A DNA stretch of 64,000 nucleotides from a bacterium (GCA_030606215.1 JAUWGW010000001.1:90905-154904), one strand, 5' to 3'; counted from the first letter of the stretch, positions 52,332-61,796 are shown. Translations and numbers: made by a program. The notes: generated by a model not told the origin, from the sequence alone.

Positions 52332-53650
52332 TCCCTCATCTCTTTTTCTAATAATTTATTTAAGTCATCTTCCATCTTTTTAGCAAATTCTTTCGGAGTA
52401 TATTTGCCAAGAGCGAAAAGGTCATAATTCATTATCATTATTTTATTGACAAGCTCCATAGGGACATTTGGGTTCCCATAGAAGTTATAATATGAGACAG
52501 GATTAGGTCTATTTAGAATCTCAAAGATCGTTTCTTTAACCTCCTCTTTTTCTGGATATTCCTTTAAGAAATACTCCATCTCTAAGCCCTTCTGCCTCAC
52601 TGGAATAGAGTCTCCTACCCTTATCCAATCTTTTATTGCCTCCGGCCCTACAATAAATTTTAGAAGCTCTACTGCTGCATCAGGATGTTTTGTCTTATTA
52701 GAGACCCCTATCCTTAAATACCTCATAAAAGGTCCTTTATTTATGCCTTCGACTTTAGGGATAGGAACAAAACCCCAATCAACTTTTTCTTTATCAGCAA
52801 ATCTTAATCTTTGACGGTCTGCTGTTATTCCTTCAAACATTGCCACTCTTCCCATAAGGAAACCAGGGATATCTCCTCCTCCTTCCACTTTTGCCTTTAA
52901 AGGAGAAGGGGCAACCTTGTACTTCCTGTAGAGCTCTTGATAAAAGGTAAGAGCTTTTATATTGTTTGGAGAATTAAATATGGATTTTGTTCTATCCTTA
53001 TTCCATATCTCTCCGCCAAAGGAATAAATAAGAGTAACCCGGATAGGTAGAACTGTTCCAAACTGATAAGCAACTCCTCTGGAATCTCTCTTTGTAAGTT
53101 TTATTGCCGCTTCCAAAAAACCATTCCAGGTCCAGTTCTCATCTGGATAGGGAATACCTTCCGCATCAAATAACTTTTTATTATAAAATAGACAATGTAC
53201 TCCTAAATTCCCTGGCATGCTATAAATGCCTTCTCTATATCTCATAAAGTTTATTAAATAAGAAGGAATCTGGCCAAAATATTCCTTGTCTTTCTCTATA
53301 TAAGGGGTTAAATCAAGAAGAATGCCTCTTCGGGCAAAGTCCAGTTCAGAGCCAACTGGAACAAAAAATATATCTGGAAGGATACCTCCAACAGCTAAGC
53401 TTAATATCTTGGCTGTATAATTACTACCGCCGGAAATAGGATTATATCTTACAGACATCTCTGGATGTAATTCCTCAAATCTTTTAGTCTGTTCAATCCT
53501 TATTCTGTTGAATTCTGGATATTCATAACCTGACCAGACAAGGCTAATTTTCTTGGCCTCTTTTGCCTCTTTTTTACTACATCCATTAAACAAAAAAGAT
53601 AAAAATAACAAAACTATTCCAACAAAATAACCTATTTTCTGTCGAGACAT
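52328..53650 (-). CDS. Carbohydrate ABC transporter substrate-binding lipoprotein
   Basis: A roughly 440-residue family 1 solute-binding protein. Residues 1-23 form a lipoprotein signal (IGYFVGIVLLFLSFLFNGC), with lipidation expected at Cys24. The rest has the two-lobe fold (VGSELDFARRGILLDLTPYI, WTWNGFLEAAIKLT). The start at 53650 has AAAGG six bases upstream. No permease or ATPase genes are adjacent, so it is an orphan binding protein. The neighbouring GH38 stub suggests a lost sugar uptake and hydrolysis operon. Confidence 0.88.
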   Translation of the reverse strand: MSRQKIGYFVGIVLLFLSFLFNGCSKKEAKEAKKISLVWSGYEYPEFNRIRIEQTKRFEELHPEMSVRYNPISGGSNYTAKILSLAVGGILPDIFFVPVGSELDFARRGILLDLTPYIEKDKEYFGQIPSYLINFMRYREGIYSMPGNLGVHCLFYNKKLFDAEGIPYPDENWTWNGFLEAAIKLTKRDSRGVAYQFGTVLPIRVTLIYSFGGEIWNKDRTKSIFNSPNNIKALTFYQELYRKYKVAPSPLKAKVEGGGDIPGFLMGRVAMFEGITADRQRLRFADKEKVDWGFVPIPKVEGINKGPFMRYLRIGVSNKTKHPDAAVELLKFIVGPEAIKDWIRVGDSIPVRQKGLEMEYFLKEYPEKEEVKETIFEILNRPNPVSYYNFYGNPNVPMELVNKIMIMNYDLFALGKYTPKEFAKKMEDDLNKLLEKEMRE

Positions 53651-53658
53651 TATTACCT

Positions 53659-54648
53659 TTACATGCTCCATCCTATCATAATCAAGGCCAATACCTTAAT
53701 CGCTTTTAAATACTCACCGATACTTACATATTCATCAATGCTATGTGCTTTCCTTAAATTGCCTGAGCCGAAAATTACTGTTGGAATACCTCCAATATTA
53801 TTCAGAATTCTTGCATCTGCTCCGGACGGTAACCCAGAAATTTCTGGGTTATCTATGAATTTAGATGCTACCTTCTTTATTATCTTTACAATAGAATGGT
53901 CTTTTCGTGTCTCATAGGGAGATGTATTTAATAACCAGTTAATCTCTGGTGGATGTTTCTTAAGCCAGGGGTCAGCCTTTGAAATATTTAATATATTATC
54001 CTCTACCTCTCTCTGGACATCTTCTTTTTTCTCGCCGGGAAGATAGTCAATTTCAACCTTTAATTCGCAAGCGTCAGGGATAATTGAAGCTCCTATTCCA
54101 CCTTTAATCTCACCAAACATAATAGTTGGTGATGGGAGCAATGGATGGTGTTTGAAGGCTAACCATTCTTTTTCCAATTTATCTAAACCAGCCATTATCA
54201 TGGCAGCTACTCCAGCCTTCATATCACAAACACCACGGCCGAATATCTTCCCTTTTTCTATTATACCACTCCAAGGATTATGTTTCCACGTAGTTATATC
54301 TCCAGGAGAAACAGTATCTACATGGCCATTCAGGATAAGGGAACGGCCTTTTTCTTTTCCTTTGAGGATACCCACTACATTGGGCTGATCTGTATAATCA
54401 TGCCCAGGATTAAAGTCACTGTATTTCTTTAATTTTTTATTATCTGGTTCAAAAATATCCACCTGGCACCCCATGGTTTTCAATTCTTTAGCCAGCCATC
54501 TTTGAATATTGCCTTCTTTGCCTTTAACACCTTGCTCTATTATCTGGCTATCAAATGATATCATCTTCTGAAGGAATCTTCTTGCTTCACTTTCGCTTCT
54601 TTTGATAATATCCAAAACTTCTTTTTGTTCCTTTTCAATACTTCCCAT
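53659..54648 (-). pseudogene. M20 amidohydrolase with central in-frame deletion
   Basis: The 329-residue frame is a close paralog of the complete M20 enzyme at 37074-38321 but lacks 86 residues after AAMIMA (residue about 153, near base 54190). The missing segment carries the catalytic Glu motif DEEGGGNG, the EPT metal ligand and the start of the lid domain. HVDTV, CDMKAG and the C-terminal KAHSIDE ligands remain. With no catalytic Glu it should be inactive. The frame itself is open, so it may still be translated. The deletion is probably recent. Confidence 0.8.
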
Positions 54649-54784
54649 ATCTTTTTACCAAATCAAGTACATACTCATAATTTTCTAAACTTACAGATGG
54701 CGGAACAGAATGGTCAGAATGAAATATATAACCACCATTTTCTTTAGCAATTAAAACTTTGCTTCTTACCTCCGTTACCAAATC
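54635..54784 (-). pseudogene. UroD-superfamily 3' stub
   Basis: About 49 codons reading VRSKVLIAKENGGYIFHSD then SVPPSVSLENYEYV and ending KRYGKY with a TGA at 54635. It is nearly the same as the C-terminus of UroD-like C (47579-48700). The rest of the gene is missing, and an IS66-type transposase fragment follows directly. The last codons overlap the start of the deleted M20 gene. Confidence 0.88.
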
Positions 54785-54790
54785 AAAGTC

Positions 54791-55666
54791 TCCTATGATG
54801 ATGTCCAACGAATCTTCCAGGCCTTTGGATTAAAATTATCTCCTGCAGCCTTTGTTGGATTCGATAACAAAACCTTTCAGAAAGGCCTGCCTCTTTACGA
54901 AACCATAAAAAAGATGTTACCATACTCCGACTCCGTTAATGTAGATGAAACTGGATGGAAAGGTGACTGGCTCTGGACTTTTATAACCGCGCAAGCTGCC
55001 TACTATCATATCGATGAACATCGATCCGGTGATGTAGTTAAAGAACATCTTGGAGAAAATTATAAAGGCATCCTTGGCTCTGATTTTTACTCTGCCTATA
55101 ATTCTATTAAGTCCTTTGCCAAACAAAAATGTAATGCCCACCTTCTCAGAGATATTGAGGATCTTGAGGAAAGCTTCCCTGAAAACGTTATTGTTCTTTC
55201 TTTTTGTCATGACCTTAAAAAGCTTATTCAAGATGCTATACTCCTGCATAGCCAATTTTCTAAACTTAAGGGTTTAGAAGAATGGGACATACGTAAAAAG
55301 GATATATTCTCTCGATTTAAAGACCTATGGCAAAACCCTATCCCACATCCCAGGACTGAAACCCTGCGTAAAAGATTATTCAAGCACAAGGATGAAATCT
55401 TCACTTTTTTAATCCACCCTGAAAAAACTTTCCCTACGAATAATGTAAGCGAGCAGAGTTTACAGAACTGGGTTTTATTCAGAAAAATTACCTTTGGCAA
55501 TCGCTCGGACCAGGGTAAAAAGAACGTATCCTTCATGGCTACTATCTTACAAACAGCTAAACGTAAGGGGCTTAACCCAATAGAAATTCTACAAAGCTTA
55601 TTAACCAAAGGCTTTTGTCCTGAGCTCATCCAGAGATTTGGCCTGCCACAACCACGAGCTCCGTGA
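54791..55666 (+). mobile_element. IS66-family transposase, 5'-truncated
   Basis: The only clear plus-strand coding sequence. From about 54791 an open frame without its own start reads YDDVQRIFQAFGLKLSPAA, then NVDETGWKGDWLW (first catalytic Asp), SDFYSAYN (second Asp) and PTNNVSEQSLQN with FGNRSDQGKKN (catalytic Glu region). It ends at a TGA at 55666. The catalytic DDE core is complete but the N-terminal half is absent, and no left inverted repeat was seen at the UroD junction. It is a dead insertion element. Confidence 0.88.
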
Positions 55667-55818
55667 TTGGCTCTATTTACCCAAGCTAAAATACCTGCTT
55701 CCACTTGCTTTTTACAACCTACTGCCATCGGTATCTCCGTCTTCACTTCCGCAAACTAAACTATTACCTCCTTACACACGCTTCATGATAATTCTAGTAA
55801 ATATTCAGTGAATAGCGT

Positions 55819-55975
55819 TCATTTTTTTTGCCATTTTATTTCAGCCCCACGATATATATTAACATCAAACTTTTGCAGGTCCTCATAAAATTTTATCTTA
55901 TGTAATTTTTGTATACGCTTTAGGATCTTCCAATGAAGCTCCATTAATCCCTCTAATGGTATCTACCAAAAATAC
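55819..55975 (-). pseudogene. Possible isochorismatase-type hydrolase C-terminal remnant
   Basis: Downstream of the M24 gene the minus strand reads VFLVDTIRGINGASLEDPK in one frame. After a shift near 55897 it continues IKFYEDLQKFDVNIYRG to a TGA at 55819. VDTIRGI weakly resembles the DA-RG-I segment of isochorismatase/cysteine hydrolases. The similarity is short and the assignment is tentative. A palindrome ATTCAGTGAAT at 55803-55813 follows. The other bases between 55667 and 55818 show nothing recognisable. Confidence 0.35.
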
Positions 55976-57147
55976 TAAAAGCCTCCTTTCTCTTCACATA
56001 ATTTGCGAATAAGTGGTGTAAGAGATAGAGGGTCATTATCACCAATTACAAAGCCTTCTTCTATCCGGTTGGAACCATCTGGATGTCCAAATAAACTGAT
56101 ATCTGAATTGACACACATGCCTGAGCGCAAAGGATAATCAGAATTTTCATCAGGATAAGGGGATTCTGCTTCTGCCAATCCAATGCCGTGCATGGGAGGA
56201 TATACATCATATTCTGATAACTTGTGTTTTCTAAATACTCCCTTAACAGCAAGAACCATATCTTTTGCAATTACACCATTTTTGAGATATTTAAGCTGAA
56301 CATTGACAGCCTCAAATAATGCGCTCAAAAACCGTTTCTGTCCATCTGAAGCACTCCCAGCAACAAAAGGAAATTCTACTGTGGAAACATATCCCTGATA
56401 CTGAACAGCCATTGATGCCATGATCATATCGCCGTTTTCTATTACCTTTTCTGTGGCTCTACCTATGATGGTCTGGGTGCGAAGGCCACTGCCCAAAACC
56501 ATAAATGTGATATCTTCAGCACCTGACATCCTGGCTGCGCCTTCAGCAGCACCTGCTGCCATGAGTTCTGTGTTGCCAGGGACCGCGCTTTCAATAAGTT
56601 TTTTGTATCCTATACAGGCTATGCGACCTGCTTCCTTCAAACACGCTATCTCTGCCTCACTTTTGATAAGACGCAGATCATTGATAATTGAAGCGCTGTC
56701 TATTATTTCTAATTTATTAATCGCATTTTTAATACGTTCTAAAATTGGTGCAGGCATATCCCATAAACCAACAATACCTAACTTTTTACCACCGCCTAGC
56801 GTTTCTTCAAGAATTTCCTTTAATGAAGAAAATGTGGCAAGGGGGTAGTCTATTTCATCAGGCACAGAAACACAGGCAAATTCCTTGATGTTACGGACAT
56901 CATCCCAAACACACATCTCTCGGGCGTATTTTTCCCCTTCAGGAGCACCCGCCAGAATCGGCTTCCCTTTTCTGGGAATAAAACAGGCTCCTCGTTCGAA
57001 AATAGGCCAAAAATTAGAGACATACCGCAGGTTTTCTTTACGGTATTCATCTCCATACACCATCATACCCTCAAGCCCCAGATTTTCAAACGCGTGTTGA
57101 ATATGTGCAATACGTTCAAAGAATTCTTTTTTCGGACTATTAATCAT
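55975..57147 (-). CDS. M24 (creatinase/Xaa-Pro peptidase-like) protein lacking metal ligands
   Basis: A 390-residue two-domain pita-bread protein. The N-terminal creatinase-like domain spans residues about 1-150, and the M24 domain is C-terminal. The catalytic His segment PPMHGIGLAEAESP is present. The two Asp ligands of metallopeptidases are missing (SMAVQYQGYVST in their place), the first Glu is Asp in NSDISLFG, and only the last Glu (RIEEG) remains. This resembles creatinase, which is metal-free, so the substrate is probably not a peptide. Confidence 0.82.
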   Translation of the reverse strand: MINSPKKEFFERIAHIQHAFENLGLEGMMVYGDEYRKENLRYVSNFWPIFERGACFIPRKGKPILAGAPEGEKYAREMCVWDDVRNIKEFACVSVPDEIDYPLATFSSLKEILEETLGGGKKLGIVGLWDMPAPILERIKNAINKLEIIDSASIINDLRLIKSEAEIACLKEAGRIACIGYKKLIESAVPGNTELMAAGAAEGAARMSGAEDITFMVLGSGLRTQTIIGRATEKVIENGDMIMASMAVQYQGYVSTVEFPFVAGSASDGQKRFLSALFEAVNVQLKYLKNGVIAKDMVLAVKGVFRKHKLSEYDVYPPMHGIGLAEAESPYPDENSDYPLRSGMCVNSDISLFGHPDGSNRIEEGFVIGDNDPLSLTPLIRKLCEEKGGF

Positions 57148-57234
57148 AATCCCATCCCTTCTCTAAATTTTTTCGCTTTCTGTGAGGATAGACATCTTTC
57201 CAGTTTATTAAATTTTATAGCTCATCTAACAATT

Positions 57235-58359
57235 TTAGTTCTTATTACGTTGCCTTAATCCTTCCTCAAGCATTAAAAAATAATTTTCAACCGGGACATA
57301 ATTTGCTATTGTATTTCCCGATCCTAAAAGATAACCACCTGTAGAATCGCATTTCTTAATAATTCCCTGAATATATCTTTGCAGTTTTTTTCCTGTCAAT
57401 GAGGATAACTTATTCATATCTACCCCTCCTACCACAGCAATTCTTTCCCCATACTTTTTTTTAAAGTCAGTTACAGGCATGATGGTATCTTCAAATGAAT
57501 GCTTTCCATCTATGCTTACATCCTCGATTAAATCATCCATAATTGACTCACAATATCCACAATTATGAATAATAAAGAAAAGACCATTATCATGGGCAAG
57601 TTGAGCAAATTTTTTATGCCAGGGAAGAACATATTTCCTTAAAACTTCAGGAGAAACAAGAGTAGCGGTCTTAAATCCCATATCATCTCCTTGTATAAAG
57701 CCTGCCAATTTATCCAAACCAATCACCATTTTATAGGAATCTAAAAGTATTTTCCCTATCTTTTCAAAGATCGCTTCTACCAGTTTTGGGTCATCGTAAA
57801 GAAGATAACACAAAGTCTCATATCCTACCAATATATTCATAGCATAATCTAAAACCCCTCCCCCTAATGGACAATCTATAATTCCCATGCCTTCAGGGAG
57901 ATTCTGAGAGACAAACTTATAGAACCAGAAGAAGGATTCTTTTACCTCTGGCCAGGGATATCTTTCAAAATCTTCCCAGGAAGAAATTATACCTTTGTTG
58001 ACTGTCCAATCTCGTTGAACCCGAGAAAGTGAAGCAGTATCCTCTCCCTTACGCATTGATTTGGGAAATTCCATAAATTTCCATACCATCACATAATCAT
58101 AGCCCATCTTGTAGTAAAAATGAATGACATTTTCCCAGTACAGCTTTTCAGACTCTATATTGCTACCAGGTTCAACCCACTTTCTACCAAAATATCTTTC
58201 CGTAACAAATTTCATTACTTCTTCATCTACTCCCAGTTCTACAAAGGGTAGATAGCCAATATTCTCTCGCCGAACCACCTTCTTAAATTTTTCTATATTT
58301 GGGGAAGGTTTTTGCCAATATTTTTTTAAAAGATTAATCTCTGTATTCATCCTTAGCAT
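57235..58359 (-). CDS. UroD-superfamily protein (E) with HxCG motif
   Basis: A 374-residue UroD-fold protein and the most divergent of the five. The zinc-motif position reads FFIIHNCGYCESI, so His and Cys are kept as in MtaA-type methyltransferases. GGVDMNKLSSL and GSGNTIANYVPVENYF form the C-terminal half. Start Met candidates are at 58359 and 58350. The coding start overlaps a 16-codon stub of another gene. Of the five copies it is the best candidate for an active methyltransferase. Confidence 0.85.
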   Translation of the reverse strand: MLRMNTEINLLKKYWQKPSPNIEKFKKVVRRENIGYLPFVELGVDEEVMKFVTERYFGRKWVEPGSNIESEKLYWENVIHFYYKMGYDYVMVWKFMEFPKSMRKGEDTASLSRVQRDWTVNKGIISSWEDFERYPWPEVKESFFWFYKFVSQNLPEGMGIIDCPLGGGVLDYAMNILVGYETLCYLLYDDPKLVEAIFEKIGKILLDSYKMVIGLDKLAGFIQGDDMGFKTATLVSPEVLRKYVLPWHKKFAQLAHDNGLFFIIHNCGYCESIMDDLIEDVSIDGKHSFEDTIMPVTDFKKKYGERIAVVGGVDMNKLSSLTGKKLQRYIQGIIKKCDSTGGYLLGSGNTIANYVPVENYFLMLEEGLRQRNKN

Positions 58360-58381
58360 CTTTCACTTGCATATCAAACAT
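58334..58381 (-). pseudogene. 16-codon 5' stub of the TIM-barrel protein family
   Basis: ATG at 58381 to TAA at 58334. The peptide begins MFDMQVKDAKD, against MFNMQVKNVRD at the start of the complete gene at 62040-63473. The leader (GAGAGAAATTATG) also matches, so promoter-proximal sequence was copied too. Everything after codon 11 is lost. Confidence 0.75.
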
Positions 58382-58475
58382 AATTTCTCTCCTAAATCAT
58401 AAGGAATGATTTTGTGAAATATCAGGCAACCTATCCTGATTGGTATCTATTTCAAACCCAGTGTTTTTCAAGTGG

Positions 58476-58720
58476 TTATTTTTTTCTCTCAACTTCATTT
58501 TTTAATTTTCCATACACCTCTATTTCTCTTACACGAACACCAAAATTGGCAAAATTATAGATCACGGTTAAGCGAACCTTTCAATCACATCATTATTGCT
58601 ATTTCTGCGCTCAACTAATATCCTCAGTTTTTGTTTAAGTTTAAACCCTTCTGTGCCGACTCTTATTTGCTGTGGCGATGGATTTCTTACATTTCTGTCA
58701 CTTAAAGATTTTTTGCTCAT
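58476..58720 (-). pseudogene. Remnant resembling a discoidin-type C-terminus
   Basis: A frame from 58720 to 58568 (MSKKSLSDRNVRN to VERRNSNNDVIERFA) is followed in another frame by VRLTVIYNFANFGVRVREIE then VYGKLKNE, ending at a TAA at 58476. The second piece looks like the last strand of an F5/8 type C domain (V-R-EIEVYG). The split frames and short length mark it as a decayed gene. The domain call is by pattern only. Between 58382 and 58475 nothing is recognisable. Confidence 0.5.
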
Positions 58721-58726
58721 ATTAAC

Positions 58727-60196
58727 CTATTTTAATATAATTTTGTCAATCCCCATACAATCGGCAACTGAAGCTAACTCATCTACAATATGGCCGTGCA
58801 CAAGAATCAGGTGGTGAGCAACCCCATTTTTCAGGACATTGGTCACGTATTCCTTAATCGGTGTTGCTACCTGAACCATGGCGTGGATCTCATCACACGG
58901 AAGACAGGAAAAAGGAATTGATTCACCTTCTGATATAAACATACGCCAACCATTGGCAGTATTAAGGAAATGCCCCATTGTGACAGGCCCAGGCTTTATA
59001 ATCATTTGATAGTTTATCCCCTTCCCTTTAAATCCCCACTCTTCAGGTGACCGGGTAAGTGTTACTAACTTTCTATCAGCGGCAAGTTCTGGACTTGCAA
59101 TGCCATGTCCTAAGAGAAACAATGCATTGTTCTTGATATCAAACTGGCCCCATTCAGCCTGGAGAGGCACATTGCCAGTAAGCTCATACATTATCTGCAT
59201 CATAATCAATCCACCAATATCACCTTCGCATGTAACCATAAAACGGTCATCCTCTATCAGCATGGATGCCCCCATTCGTGCCGGTGCCCCTGTCATTTTT
59301 TCAATATAGTGCTGACCCAAAAAACAGAGTGCATCAAGATGGTATCTTTGAGCAAGTCTTTTCATTGCCAGTCCCAATCGGCAGGATCTTCTGGCATCAT
59401 CCATAGTCACATGTTTGACAGCAAAACGATTCATCAGCTCTTCTGCTGTTTTTTCAACTTCCTCGTCTGGAATATCCTTCCAAATTATAATCAGGTGGTC
59501 AATCTGAATTGTTATAACTTCAGGGCCCAGAAACCCTTTGATTTTTGTTCTATCATATTCAAGATCATACATACCTCTGAACACATGTCCTATAATGCCA
59601 ATAGCATAGGATTTAAGATATCTGGTAATCTGATGTACGCGAATCAGTCCTCTGATTTTGAGATACGCAGATTCATTGTCGAGCTCATCTACAACTACCT
59701 CATAATTTCTGTTAATTTTTCTAAATGTTCCTGTAAGCTGTGATATCCCAATAAAGGCGCTGTTTCGCATGGTTGCCTCATAATCATCATCAGGTGAGAC
59801 ATTAGACCCTGTTTGAGTATTGAAAAGTATTATTGACGCATTACTGACGTATTCAATAGCATGCAGGGTGATAAAATCAGGCAGGTAAGTGCCTTCAACA
59901 ACGATGATCACCTCTACATTTGCATCTGAGAAAGCATTCCCTGCTTTCTCTGCCTTATCCAATGTGTCGACCATACAAGGATATACAACTTCAAAATCTT
60001 TGCAAAGACGTTTATAAACCTTTTGAAGATCATCTTCGACTTTTTTCTTAAGAGACGGATACATACGCCAATACTCGAAGTACCCACAGCCAAGAAGGCC
60101 TACTTTTATTGGATGTTTAGCTTTTTTTACATTCAATATATCGCCGAATGTCTGAGAATTGGCTGCATCAAATGATGTGATATTATTTTCATTCAC
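58727..60196 (-). CDS. L-fucose/L-arabinose isomerase-family protein
   Basis: A 489-residue protein of the fucose/arabinose isomerase-like fold. VGLLGCGYFEYWRMYPSLKK starts the first domain, VVVEGTYLPDFITLHAIEY follows, the middle has QYHL-type core GLAMKRLAQRYHLDALCFLG, and CEGDIGGLIMMQIMYELTG with WGQFDIKNN carries probable metal ligands (Glu and Asp). Length and order fit the family. It probably interconverts an aldose and ketose, but the sugar is not predictable. Confidence 0.8.
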   Translation of the reverse strand: MNENNITSFDAANSQTFGDILNVKKAKHPIKVGLLGCGYFEYWRMYPSLKKKVEDDLQKVYKRLCKDFEVVYPCMVDTLDKAEKAGNAFSDANVEVIIVVEGTYLPDFITLHAIEYVSNASIILFNTQTGSNVSPDDDYEATMRNSAFIGISQLTGTFRKINRNYEVVVDELDNESAYLKIRGLIRVHQITRYLKSYAIGIIGHVFRGMYDLEYDRTKIKGFLGPEVITIQIDHLIIIWKDIPDEEVEKTAEELMNRFAVKHVTMDDARRSCRLGLAMKRLAQRYHLDALCFLGQHYIEKMTGAPARMGASMLIEDDRFMVTCEGDIGGLIMMQIMYELTGNVPLQAEWGQFDIKNNALFLLGHGIASPELAADRKLVTLTRSPEEWGFKGKGINYQMIIKPGPVTMGHFLNTANGWRMFISEGESIPFSCLPCDEIHAMVQVATPIKEYVTNVLKNGVAHHLILVHGHIVDELASVADCMGIDKIILK

Positions 60197-60198
60197 AA

Positions 60199-60888
60199 TT
60201 ATAAGTCCTTTATTAAATTAAAAACGGTCTTTGGAATAAAATATGAGCACTTCAATGCTTCTGCATATTTTACACCGATCTTACTGCCATGATAACGGGC
60301 GCGGGCTTCCAGCTGGTCTGTCATTTTGTCAAGAAACTCTTCTGATGTTTTAAATTTTTTCCAGGATTCAATCTTTGCCTCAAAGGTATCGGTTATATCA
60401 ACAATATGTGTTGGTTCTGGCAAATCATGTAGAACCTCAAAATGATATAACGCCCTTGCAACCCATGGACTACCCAAATCTACACTACAATTCCATCCAG
60501 CCTGCCACCACGCATCACATGCGAGACGGGCCATGGCACGATGCTGAAAGTACTCTGCCCAGTAATGCCCAAAAATGATATCTGGTTTGGTTCGACGAAT
60601 TGCCTCAATAGAATGACGATAGGTCTCACGATTTTCTTGAACAGCAAAATCCGGCAGATCCAGACACTGAAAGTCCTCAACTCCAAGCACCTTATGCGCC
60701 TCAACTGCTTCTTCCTTAAATTTTTCTACGACATTCTCTCGCTGTCCCATTTCAGCAAAAGCCTCATCTCCACTACCAAAACAGACAACAGATACCTTAC
60801 AGCCAAAATTTACAAATTTACGAATGATTCCTCCTACAGCAATTACGGAATCATCCAGATGCCCAGAAAGCACTAATATTTTCCTCAT
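60199..60888 (-). CDS. PIG-L/LmbE-family deacetylase
   Basis: A 229-residue PIG-L deacetylase. ILVLSGHLDDSVIAVGGIIR carries the zinc motif in the form HLDDS (usually HPDDE), and FGHYWAEYFQHRAMARLACD contains the second His cluster. It removes acetyl groups from N-acetyl-glucosaminyl or similar conjugates. I chose the ATG at 60888 with AGGGGTGATAG upstream, because the longer frame overlaps decayed sequence. It is coupled to the isomerase-like gene (two bases). Confidence 0.87.
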   Translation of the reverse strand: MRKILVLSGHLDDSVIAVGGIIRKFVNFGCKVSVVCFGSGDEAFAEMGQRENVVEKFKEEAVEAHKVLGVEDFQCLDLPDFAVQENRETYRHSIEAIRRTKPDIIFGHYWAEYFQHRAMARLACDAWWQAGWNCSVDLGSPWVARALYHFEVLHDLPEPTHIVDITDTFEAKIESWKKFKTSEEFLDKMTDQLEARARYHGSKIGVKYAEALKCSYFIPKTVFNLIKDL

Positions 60889-60913
60889 AACTATCACCCC
60901 TATTAATTGGTAG

Positions 60914-61010
60914 TCATAACCGCGCAAATGTTACCAATAGAATTGCTTATATTATGCCTAAGATAACATACCTCAAATATTTTTCGTCAAACGGGCAGAA
61001 ATGCTCACCT
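60914..61010 (-). pseudogene. Remnant of the TIM-barrel protein family
   Basis: This 97-base segment is nearly the same as 62311-62406 inside the complete gene at 62040-63473. It reads GEHFCPFDEKYLRYVI against GEHFYPFDERYLRYVI, then a one-base deletion breaks the frame. Flanking bases to 61184 may hold more decayed sequence but nothing else was recognisable. It lies in the leader of the PIG-L gene. Confidence 0.8.
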
Positions 61011-61184
61011 TTATTCCTATCCGTATTCCAGATATCCTCTCCTGAAATTAGTATTGTGAACATTACTTTAACAAATTTTCAAACATACTGTATTCCAGTG
61101 TGTTATTTAAAATTTGCTTGTCCATGGGAGATAATGCCAAACTGTAATTGTTAAATTGAATTCATCAAATCTAATTTTATTTTA

Positions 61185-61796
61185 TTAATTTTTGTTTACT
61201 TTCTTTCTCGCATCCTTTAATTCTTCCTGGATGAATTTTAGGCTCATAACTGCATCCTCAGGAGTAATTACCTTTGAAACCTTTTTACCAGAACATAGAT
61301 TTAAAAAATATTCTATTTCTTTTATAAAACCACCTAAACTGGCTATATTCCCAGTACTTCCTTCTGCTGTAATCTCATTTGCAAGTCTGGGTGACTCTAT
61401 TTCACCACCTTTTTTATAAATATTAAAAATATTGTGGCGGCTATTGTATTCAACAGTTCCTTTATCAAAATTGGCTGTAAACGCCATGGTAAATGGATAA
61501 TTTTCAGACATATCCCAGCCAGCTTCAAGATAGGCTATGGTCCCACTTTTATAATAAAAAGTAGAAAAGACATGATCCCAGCTCCAGATAGGTCTTGAAG
61601 CAAGGCGAGTTAGAGTGATTGACTTGAGCCTTCCCAGCTCTTTTCGTTTAACCAACTCTTTTAAATAGACATATTCTGGCCAGAAACGTATGACATGGGC
61701 AATCATAAATTTTTCCTTTGCCTTCTTGAACTGTTCTTCCAAAGACACCTCCCTCCCTAAAAACGCCCACGTGCTTATGCCTTTTCTAATCATCAT
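61185..61796 (-). pseudogene. Chimera: isomerase N-terminus fused to Gfo/Idh C-terminus
   Basis: The 203-residue frame starts RKGISTWAFLGREVSLEEQF, the opening strand of a sugar-phosphate isomerase/epimerase barrel. After about 28 residues it switches to FMIAHVIRFWPEYVYLKELV, the start of the C-terminal domain of Gfo/Idh/MocA enzymes, which then runs to the end. The NAD-binding domain of the second parent and nearly all of the first are missing. The junction is in frame, but neither activity can remain. It looks like a deletion fusing two adjacent genes. Confidence 0.75.

Noticed and set aside
54917..55746. Minus-strand open frames opposite the IS66 transposase
   Set aside because: They are antisense shadows of the transposase with no family motifs.
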